DNA of 25,867 nucleotides from Candidatus Woesearchaeota archaeon. GTDB taxonomy: Archaea > Nanobdellota > Nanobdellia > Woesearchaeales > SM23-78. The number at the start of each line of letters is the position of its first letter. The stretch's first letter is position 1. Shown one piece after another: positions 16,170 through 23,500 of the stretch. The stretch spans positions 1 to 25,867 of the forward strand of contig JAFGBP010000016.1 in assembly GCA_016933095.1 (NCBI GenBank), read 5' to 3'. The notes under the pieces were generated by a model. That model worked only from the letters and a program-made list of their open reading frames with translations. It ran no database searches and had not been told where the DNA came from. A program made the translations under genes and the position numbers.

Positions 16170-17840
16170 TTGGGACTATTTAGCAAGAAGCCAAGCAGGG
16201 ACGACGTGATCGCCCAAGGCCTGGCTCAGCAGGCGGCGGATGCAGAGGCAGCGGCCGCAGAGGAGAACAAGAAGGATGAGGGGTTCAACTCCGGCAATCC
16301 CAAGGTTGACATGGAGATTGTCAAGATAAAGGCCCAGCTCGAGTCCTACAACGAGATAAGGAAGGCTAATTCTGAGAGGTTCGCTAGGATAGGCGAGCAG
16401 ATGGGAGAGCTCCGCGGCATGGTCCTGGACACCAACAAGACCATGTCAAAGATTGAGGTAAGCGCGACAAAGGCTATCGACCTCGTTGAGAGCGTCCAGC
16501 CTGAGAAGCTCATGATCGAGATCAGGAAGATGGACGGGAAAGTGGAGAGCCTTAAGGCTAACATTGAGAGCAACGAGGCCATGATGAGGGATATCATGGA
16601 GGAGCTCAAGAAGATGAGGCAGCAGATGAACTTCTACAAGGGCATCGAGCAGGTGACGAAGCTCAATGAGGATGTCAAAGGAGAGCTTCTGGAGATAAAG
16701 AAGGTCGAGGCTACAATCGAGAGGCACGCTGACAAGGGGGAGAGCATATTCCTGGACATGGAGAAGAAATTCGCAGAGTACGAGAAGTTCGAGCACAAGA
16801 TAGATGACATCGAGTCTGTCTTCCACGTGATCCAGAATGACTTTGACAAGATGAAGCTTGGCATCAGCAACAAGTCTGACAGGAAGGAGTTCATCACACT
16901 CATCAACAAGTTTTCAGAGTTCGAGAAGCATACGAGCGAGGTGCTCAAGCTTCTTGATGAGAGGAACAAGAGGAATAGGGCTGAGATGAAGGATTCCCTC
17001 AAGAAGATGAAGCAGACCGTGGCAAAAAAGCACGGCCTCACCCTCGAGGACTTTGAGAAAGGAGAGCTCGGTAAGGCAAGATTAAGGAAGCCTGAGGGTG
17101 CAAGGCCCGGAGGCGCCAAAGACAACCATAAGGAAGGCGCAAAGAAAGGTGATGATGAAGAGAAGGAGCTTCCTGATATTAGTATGAAACCTGAAGTAAT
17201 GATCACTTCCGAGGACGCGAAGAAGGTGGAGGAAGCCCAGGCCAAGGAGCAGGACGAGGCCTTGAAGAACAAGGAGGAGCGAGACAAGGCCAAGCAGAAA
17301 AAGAAAGAGGCTGAAGAGAAAGAGAAGAAAGGGGTTGAGAAGTCAGATCTAAAGATGGAAGTTTCAAAGGATAAGGGGCCGGAGGAACCAGAGAAAAAGG
17401 GAGATGAAAAAAAGGGCGATAAGGAAAAGAACAGTGGGGTGGAAGAAAAGGCTGCTGACAAAGATGGTGGAGATAAAGAGAGAGGAAAGAGCCCTTCCTC
17501 TGAACAGAGCCTGAAGAATCCGGAGAATACTGACAGCAAGGTTGGTTCTTTGGGAACACTAGACATGTTTGAGGACCCTGACAAGGCAGGTAGCGTAAAA
17601 GATGGAAAGGGTCAGGATGTAACAAGCCCGCCACCGCCTCCTCCAGGTCGCGAAGGAGAAGCAGGAGGAAAGAAAGAATCAGGAGTGGAGAAAAAGCTTG
17701 GTGGCTTTAAGGGTTTCATGAACAAGATGAGAAGCAGGGTTGAAGATAGCATAAAGAAGTCAGAAGAGGGAGACCCAAGCCTCCTCGGCGTGATTGGCCT
17801 TAGGAGAAAGACAGGCCGAAAGGAAGAAGGTCAAGAATAA
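16170..17840 (+). CDS. Large cytoplasmic coiled-coil protein with K/E-rich linker, 556 aa
   Basis: There is no signal peptide or membrane span. Residues about 45-295 are long coiled coil (for example RIGEQMGELRGMVLDTNKTM and KMDGKVESLKANIESN) with regular heptads. Residues about 300-480 are low-complexity and rich in K, E, D and G. A poly-proline patch SPPPPPPG lies near 484-491. A short basic, amphipathic C-terminal segment (KLGGFKGFMNKMRSRVEDSI) follows at about 508-527. The start is TTG 16170, nine bases after GAGGTGA (16154-16160), a strong ribosome site. It is the last gene of the tight plus-strand block and a likely cytoplasmic scaffold or stalk for the membrane ATPase. It resembles archaellum-type coiled-coil adaptors only in general character. 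Confidence 0.72.
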   Translation: MGLFSKKPSRDDVIAQGLAQQAADAEAAAAEENKKDEGFNSGNPKVDMEIVKIKAQLESYNEIRKANSERFARIGEQMGELRGMVLDTNKTMSKIEVSATKAIDLVESVQPEKLMIEIRKMDGKVESLKANIESNEAMMRDIMEELKKMRQQMNFYKGIEQVTKLNEDVKGELLEIKKVEATIERHADKGESIFLDMEKKFAEYEKFEHKIDDIESVFHVIQNDFDKMKLGISNKSDRKEFITLINKFSEFEKHTSEVLKLLDERNKRNRAEMKDSLKKMKQTVAKKHGLTLEDFEKGELGKARLRKPEGARPGGAKDNHKEGAKKGDDEEKELPDISMKPEVMITSEDAKKVEEAQAKEQDEALKNKEERDKAKQKKKEAEEKEKKGVEKSDLKMEVSKDKGPEEPEKKGDEKKGDKEKNSGVEEKAADKDGGDKERGKSPSSEQSLKNPENTDSKVGSLGTLDMFEDPDKAGSVKDGKGQDVTSPPPPPPGREGEAGGKKESGVEKKLGGFKGFMNKMRSRVEDSIKKSEEGDPSLLGVIGLRRKTGRKEEGQE

Positions 17841-17967
17841 GGATGAGCAGGATAACAATACCTTGTAACACGGCATGTCCAAGCATCATTGTGGCTCGTG
17901 ATGAAAACCGTCGCGTATGGTGAAAGGAAAGTAAAACACAAAGTAAAATACATATTAAGCACATAGG

Positions 17968-17995
17968 AAGATGTAAGATTAAAGATGTAAGATTA
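17968..17995 (+). repeat. Exact 14-bp tandem duplication
   Basis: AAGATGTAAGATTA is repeated head to tail (17968-17981 and 17982-17995) in the gap before the CNNM/CorC gene. It is probably a recent slippage duplication; no function is evident. Confidence 0.8.
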
Positions 17996-18051
17996 TAGTA
18001 AAATATAATAATAAGAAGGTCCTTTCTCCCTTTATGGATTTGGGATTGGGG

Positions 18052-18060
18052 CCATATAAG
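18052..18060 (+). promoter_or_regulatory. Possible TATA box for the CNNM/CorC gene
   Basis: CCATATAAG lies 50-58 bases before ATG 18110 and would give a leader of about 30 nt holding GAGGT. Another AT-rich candidate (AAAATATAATAATA) lies near 18000. The 269-bp gap contains nothing else I can name. Confidence 0.4.
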
Positions 18061-18109
18061 AGATCATATGTCAAACATGGCAAACAAATCTTGAGGTAAT
18101 GAACAGGTA

Positions 18110-19405
18110 ATGATTCAGGTCTGGCAGATAATCGTCTTGGTAATACTCTTATTCTTGTCAGGTTTCTTCTCAGGAGCTGAAGTCGCATTGGTGAGCCTCA
18201 GCAGGCATAAGATAAGGAAGCTTGTTGTGCAGAAGTATGCTGGTGCACGGTACGTCAAGAAGCTGAAGGATAATTCCCAGCGCATGCTTTCAACTATTCT
18301 TCTCGGCAACAACGTCGTGAACATAGCAGCCGCGGCCTTGACGACAACGATGGCCATTGACTTGTTCGGCCATTATGCTGTCGGGATCGCAACAGGAGTG
18401 ATGACTTTCCTGGTGCTTGTCTTCGGGGAGATCGCCCCGAAGTCCATAGCTGCCGCCCATAATGAGCTCGTGTCAAGGATTGTCGCGCCCCCAATTTGGT
18501 ACTTAGGAATAATCGCTTCTCCTCTCTTGGCAGTTGTTGAATTCATGGTGAACGTGATTCCTAAGATGCTGGGCATAAATCTCAACTACAAAAAAATGAC
18601 TGATGACGACATAAGGCATCTTGTCAAGCTTGCAAAGGAGGAAGGGGTAATCTTGGACTCTGAGGAGAAGCTCTTGACAAATGTCCTAATGTTTGACGAC
18701 AAGAAAGTAAAGGCGATAGCCACCCCTAGGAAGAGGATCATATCGATTGACTCCCAGCTCAATATTGCTGCAGCCATCAAGGTCTTTGCAAAGACCAAGT
18801 TCTCAAGGCTTCCAGTCTATGACGGTGAGAAGAAGCAGTTCATAGGGGTTGTTTATGCCAAGGAGCTTATAGAAAACCTTAACGTCGAGGGAGCCAGCAA
18901 CAGTAGCATCCAGTCAATAATGAGACCCCCTTTGTTTACCTCAGGGAACATGAGCCTGACGGGCGTTTTCCAGCTTTTCAAGGAGAAGCACAACCAGATC
19001 GCGCTTGTGATAAATGAGGCAGGTCATGTCAGCGGAATGGTAACCTTGGAGGACCTTCTGGAGGAGATAGTGGGTGAGATCCATGACGAGACAGAGACCT
19101 TGTCTCGAAAGATCGTGAGGCTTAGCGAGACAAAGTACATCGTGGATGGAGACGTCGAGCTTGAGAAAGTGAATACGCTGCTGGAGTCGAGGTTCCGGAT
19201 GGATGGGTGCAATAACATAAGCGATTACCTGGTAGCTCATCTGAAAAGGGTGCCAATGATCGGCGAGAAGATCATCGTTAAGGGCGTGGGAATCAGGGTG
19301 CTTGAGGTGGATGAGCATCGCATTGAGAAGCTTATAATGACTAAGAAGGATCTTTTTACTCTCAAGGCGCAACCGCAAACAGATTCTTCTCATAAGAAGG
19401 ATTAA
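18110..19405 (+). CDS. CNNM/CorC-family membrane protein (DUF21 + CBS pair + CorC_HlyC domain)
   Basis: The 431-residue protein has the full family architecture. An N-terminal DUF21 membrane domain (about 1-150) opens VILLFLSGFFSGAEVALVSLS, includes the LLGNNVVNIAAAALTT helix, and ends with the VFGEIAPKSIAA motif. A CBS pair follows at about 205-330 (TPRKRIISIDSQLN, FSRLPVYDGEK, GHVSGMVTLEDLLEEIVGEI). A C-terminal CorC_HlyC domain lies at about 345-425 (YIVDGDVELEKVNTLL, MIGEKIIVKGVGIRVLEVDE). Members are associated with Mg2+/Co2+ efflux or Na+-linked Mg2+ transport; older annotations say hemolysin. GAGGT and AGGT precede ATG 18110. It follows the ATPase cluster by 269 bp with its own likely promoter, so it is probably a neighbour rather than a member of the system. 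Confidence 0.93.
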   Translation: MIQVWQIIVLVILLFLSGFFSGAEVALVSLSRHKIRKLVVQKYAGARYVKKLKDNSQRMLSTILLGNNVVNIAAAALTTTMAIDLFGHYAVGIATGVMTFLVLVFGEIAPKSIAAAHNELVSRIVAPPIWYLGIIASPLLAVVEFMVNVIPKMLGINLNYKKMTDDDIRHLVKLAKEEGVILDSEEKLLTNVLMFDDKKVKAIATPRKRIISIDSQLNIAAAIKVFAKTKFSRLPVYDGEKKQFIGVVYAKELIENLNVEGASNSSIQSIMRPPLFTSGNMSLTGVFQLFKEKHNQIALVINEAGHVSGMVTLEDLLEEIVGEIHDETETLSRKIVRLSETKYIVDGDVELEKVNTLLESRFRMDGCNNISDYLVAHLKRVPMIGEKIIVKGVGIRVLEVDEHRIEKLIMTKKDLFTLKAQPQTDSSHKKD

Positions 19406-19506
19406 CCTGACATTCACGCGCATACTTTAGGAACTAAAAGCTTTAGGAACCGAAAGGGATCCTGAGGGCCACAAGGACAAGCATAAGAGAGCAAGAAAAA
19501 AAGAAA

Positions 19507-19518
19507 AGTATATAAACC
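19507..19518 (+). promoter_or_regulatory. Strong TATA box far upstream of the wHTH gene
   Basis: AGTATATAAACC is a strong archaeal TATA match and predicts transcription from about 19537. The nearest downstream gene starts 300 bases later, so it drives either a long leader or a separate small RNA. Confidence 0.55.
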
Positions 19519-19536
19519 AGCACCATCATGTTTTTT

Positions 19537-19685
19537 TTGGGGGAGTAAACAATCAACTTACAGGCAACACATTCATTTAACACAATAATTTGATTGGATA
19601 AGTTTGTAAGCTTGATTGGATAATTTGGATGTCTTCGTTTGATGAGTAGTTGTAAGTATTTATGGAGTCTTGTTTTCATTTTTTC
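19537..19685 (+). ncRNA. Candidate structured RNA or long leader
   Basis: The start is set by the TATA box at 19507-19518 and the end by a T6 run at 19679-19684. CAATCAACTTAC (19550-19561) can pair with GTAAG-c-TTGATTG (19606-19618) with one bulged base. TTGATTG at 19590-19596 could compete for the same strand, and GTAAG recurs at 19652-19656. No known RNA family is recognised, and there is no convincing small ORF. Confidence 0.3.
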
Positions 19686-19757
19686 TAAAAAAACAATTAT
19701 ATTCGAAAAGATATAATATTGAATTCTAAAAGATTTAAAAAAGCGAAAAATAGAAAC

Positions 19758-19768
19758 CTTTATAAATT
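19758..19768 (+). promoter_or_regulatory. Proximal TATA box of the wHTH gene
   Basis: CTTTATAAATT would place transcription near 19785-19790, leaving about 55 nt of leader before TTG 19844. Confidence 0.5.
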
Positions 19769-19843
19769 CTAGCGTCTAAAAATAAAAAGAGGGTTATATT
19801 TTAAAAAGTATAAAGATAAATCAGAGGGTTCGGGGTAACATCA

Positions 19844-20437
19844 TTGGTAGGAAACGCGCTAGAGCAAAACATCATAGGCCTGTATTCTGACAATCCAAGC
19901 AGCGCATACAGCATCAACCAAATAGCCACGAAGCTAGGAAAAAAATACCCCTACATAAACAAGAAAGTCACAATCCTCATCAAGAACAGGATATTTAAGA
20001 AAATAGTCGTGGGACGAAGTCACTTATGCAGCCTCAACCTCTCAAATGACGAAACAATATACCTCCTCATTCTAAACGAGATTCACAAGAAGAAAAGAGT
20101 TGTTGAAAAAAATTCCAGACTTGGAACCCTCATGGAATACCTTGCCAAGGCAGCGCGCGCAGCCAACAACCCCCTCATCCTGAAACAAAAAGACACACTG
20201 CTGTTCGTGACTGAAAGCAAGGAGTCACAGCAAGACCTCGAAAAAAGCCTGCTAAAGGAAGCCCTGAAAGGACACACACCCCAAATCCTCACCAAAGCAG
20301 AATTCCTCGAGAGGCTGAAGACAGACAAGAGCCTGCATGAATTCCACACCATCCTGCACGGCTTTGAGAAGTACTACGAGTACATACGCGAGATAGAAGA
20401 TGAGCTGAAGATAAGATACTCAAAGCTCACACCATAA
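19844..20437 (+). CDS. Winged-helix protein with degenerate nucleotidyltransferase-like C-terminus, 197 aa
   Basis: Residues about 1-70 look like a winged helix: SAYSINQIATKLGKKYPYI as helix-turn-helix, a recognition-type helix INKKVTILIKNRIF, and a wing VGRSHLCSLNL. The C-terminal half, with DTLLFVTESK and then PQILTKAEFLERLKTDKSLH and ILHGFEKYYEYI, matches the second half of archaeal minimal nucleotidyltransferase-type proteins. The catalytic GS...DxD signature is missing, so it is probably a sensor or dimer domain rather than an active enzyme. The role would be DNA-binding transcriptional control, perhaps of the giant surface protein that follows in the same frame. The start is TTG 19844; no better in-frame start is seen. 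GGGG lies about 10 bases upstream, but no clean ribosome site is visible. Confidence 0.65.
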   Translation: MVGNALEQNIIGLYSDNPSSAYSINQIATKLGKKYPYINKKVTILIKNRIFKKIVVGRSHLCSLNLSNDETIYLLILNEIHKKKRVVEKNSRLGTLMEYLAKAARAANNPLILKQKDTLLFVTESKESQQDLEKSLLKEALKGHTPQILTKAEFLERLKTDKSLHEFHTILHGFEKYYEYIREIEDELKIRYSKLTP

Positions 20438-20518
20438 AATGAAAAGGACATAGAAGAAAATAACATAGAAGAAGATAACAAAAAACAAGATAACAAAAAA
20501 GAAAACGACACGAGAAAT

Positions 20519-23500
20519 GTGAGAAAGCACTCAAAGGAAAGGAAAAAGAAAACAGAGAAGAAGACAACCAAGACTGCGGCAGTCAGCGCTCTAAACTTCA
20601 TCCTGCTGCAGGCCATAGTCCTAGTCCTATTCTTCAGCATTACAAGCCAGACTGCAAGCGCAGCCTTAACAGATGCAATCGCTTACATGGACAAGACACA
20701 ATATACTGTTGGAGAGGTCGCAAAGATCATAATTGACCAACCCACAGACTCTTCAGGAGAATATGGAAGCGAAGGATATGCAGGATATGAAGGAAGCAGC
20801 GAATGGCAAGCACCATACACCCTTAGAATAGTGACTCCAACAAAAGAGTACAAGTTCACAGGAGAAGCCCGCGGACCCATACCTTTTGTCATCAAAGAGA
20901 CAGGAGAACACAGACTCTTGTTCACGCAAGGAACACACGGCACAAACCCATCCTCGACCCAAGAGATAGTGTTCCAAGTCTACTCTCAGGATCAAGGGCA
21001 AGAGAACGGCAACACCTCGCAAGTCACACCCATCACGCAAGTAGAATCCGAAGAAGACCAAAACCCACCGAGCCAATCAAGCCTCATCACCACCGACAAG
21101 CAAAGATATACTCTGGGAGAAACCGTACTTGCCAGGATCGCGGCTGACCCTGACCTTTTCAATGCATACTACGAATATGAAGGGCTCGTCCAGCGTTACA
21201 TTGGAGACTTCCATAACATAACACTAAAACCGAGAGGCATCGGCCGGCACTATTTCAGGCTTAGGAACAAGAACAATGATCTCATCGAAGAGCACGGGTT
21301 CGATGTAATATACAACAATACTACCTCAGACACCACACCCGCCCCAGATATCACACTCCACACTGGAACTAACATAACAAACAACACGACAAACACATCT
21401 CAGGCTGACACGGGTTCTTCAGGCCCGACAGAGAACCCGACTAAAAACACCCAGACCAAAGACCAGACCCCAACAGACCAATACCAGCTTCCAGACCTGG
21501 GTCCGGACAAGATCAGGATGACTCTTGATCCTGAATATGCCGACAGTATCCTCACGCTGGAAGACAGCCAAGGCAATACAGGAAACCTCCAGCTCTCCAG
21601 CATAAACATCATCATTGACAACCCTGAAAGCAAGTATTCAGTCCAGAATAATCCTGATAGCATCGACAACATCCTGCTGGGAGAGATAGGGGAAGCAGAG
21701 GACAGCATGGACATTTCCTGCGCCGGGAACTGTAGCGTGACAACAGGCATGAAATACAGCAGCAGTTACAATAGCAGTTATAACAGCACACTTAGCTCTG
21801 GAACATATGACTTTGAGCTGGACCTTCACAGTTCCGCCGTACCGATCAACAGGATAGTCCTCAGCAATGTCACAATAATAAATTCAGGCGGAAGCGGATC
21901 ACCTGCACCCCTCACACTAGGCCTCGAAGAGATCCCTCAAGAGGATCTGAACATGACAAGGATCATGAAAGTAAGCCAGGCCTATGCAATAGATCCGACA
22001 AGCATCCATTTCACAAGCGGAACCCTGAGCGCGACTGCATCAGGAGAAGAGCTTTGGAAATGTGCAGACTGGAACTTCACGCAGAGGACATGCGAGGGAA
22101 GCTGGCAAAAAGTCATGAAGCTAACCCCTGGAACCGAGTACACGATCGATATAGGGCCGCAAGACCCGGCGTACATGGAGACGGGCATGGCCACTATCAA
22201 CACCAACCAGTCAGCCTACAGGCCAGGCGAGAACGCCACAATAACAGTCGTAGCCCTAGATACTGAAGGATACTTAGTCGGAGGGGCCGAAGTGCACGTC
22301 AACGTGACAATCCCCAGCAACACCACGATCAACGCGACTCCAGTGCCAGACCCTGATAAAGGAATATATGAATTCACGTTCGACCAGACCTCTGTAAGCG
22401 GGACCTACATCATGGAAGTGAGCGTCTCAGGCAACGGCGTCAACAACTCGATGATATCAACCTTCATTGTAAGCGACACAGAGCCATTCTACATTACCAG
22501 GAATACTCCAGTCACGACAGATCCATTCAAGTCAGAGTTCAAGACCACGATCCAGGTCTTCAGCCAAGTCCCGACGGCATCAACATCAACATCGACTTCT
22601 CCCGGGCCCGGATGGTTCAAATATACAGAGATTATCCCGATCAACTTCTCCATCAACGATACAGGAGGAGCATACGTAGACATCGTGAACGACTCGTTCC
22701 TCCTCACCTGGAACATGACCAATGCAACCACAGTAAGCTACACCGCAAGAGCTCCCCTTGTAACTCCAGATCTCCACGAGCTGCGCGGCTTCATCAATTA
22801 CGAGGACGAAAACTCAACCCTCAGAAGCTACACCGAGCCAAGGCCCTGGCTTCTCGCAGTAGACCCAGCATACGGCGGAGGAGCTGACATGCTGGAAGTG
22901 AGCATGATAGCACTTGACAACTCAACCCTAGTCATAGGATACATCTCAGCCTCGGATTACAGCCTAAATTTCCAAGTCATTCATTCAAACGGAACAGTGC
23001 TGGTTTCAGAGACCCAGGTAAACTCGGATGTCGGGAATACGCTTGACGGCAGGATCGACATGGCAGCCATTAACAGCACGCACTTCGTAATAGACGTATA
23101 TGACAGCAGTGGGAACAACGCAGAGTACTACGTCTATGACAGGCTTGGAAACCAGGACTTGGGAGCGACAGAGTACGACGGAAATGCTGGAAGGGAAGTC
23201 GACATCGGAGTCGGAAGCCTAGGAGACCGGGTGGTCCTCGCTTGGTTTGACCCGAACAACGGAGACGACCTGAACGGAGAGATATGGACCTATACAGGCA
23301 CCCAAGTAACAGATGAATGGAACATCGACGATGACGTGAATGCCGATGATACTGTAAGAAATGACGTAAGCGTCACAGGAGTGACGAGTACAAGGTGGGT
23401 GGCGGCTTGGTTTGACGATAACGGAGACGTCATAAGGGCCTCGCTCATGCACCAAACAGGAGGATTAGGGAATGAAGTAGCAGGACCAGTAACTGTTGAT

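Larger units (their letters stand above)
19406..19843. other. AT-rich intergenic region, 438 bp
   Basis: This gap is visibly richer in A and T than the genes on both sides. It holds a direct repeat CTTTAGGAAC (19425 and 19441), two good TATA boxes (19507-19518 and 19758-19768), a T8-G5 run (19531-19543), a possible structured transcript up to the T-run at 19679-19684, and further AT-rich TATA-like stretches. The minus-strand frame 19443-19679 is not convincing as a gene. Confidence 0.7.

Noticed and set aside
16634..17584. Long minus-strand open frame (316 codons) opposite the 556-aa coiled-coil gene
   Set aside because: It encodes a Ser/Phe/Leu monotony that is simply the complement of Lys/Glu codons. 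The plus-strand frame has a strong ribosome site and heptad structure, and the minus frame has none.
16170..17840. Archaellum accessory protein of the ArlC/D type
   Set aside because: The coiled-coil character is similar, but no conserved ArlCE motif is seen and no archaellum gene is in the window.
18110..19405. CNNM/CorC gene as a member of the ATPase system
   Set aside because: It has the complete domain set of a common ion-transport family, a 269-bp gap and its own likely promoter. Proximity alone is weak evidence.
19443..19679. Minus-strand frame encoding a short protein with a hydrophobic C-terminus
   Set aside because: It has no ribosome site, and its hydrophobic end comes from the complement of A-rich promoter sequence. 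It crosses a strong plus-strand TATA box.
20439..20455. ATG at 20439 as the start of the giant protein
   Set aside because: That frame reads ATG AAA AGG ACA and then hits TAG; it is not the frame of the signal peptide.
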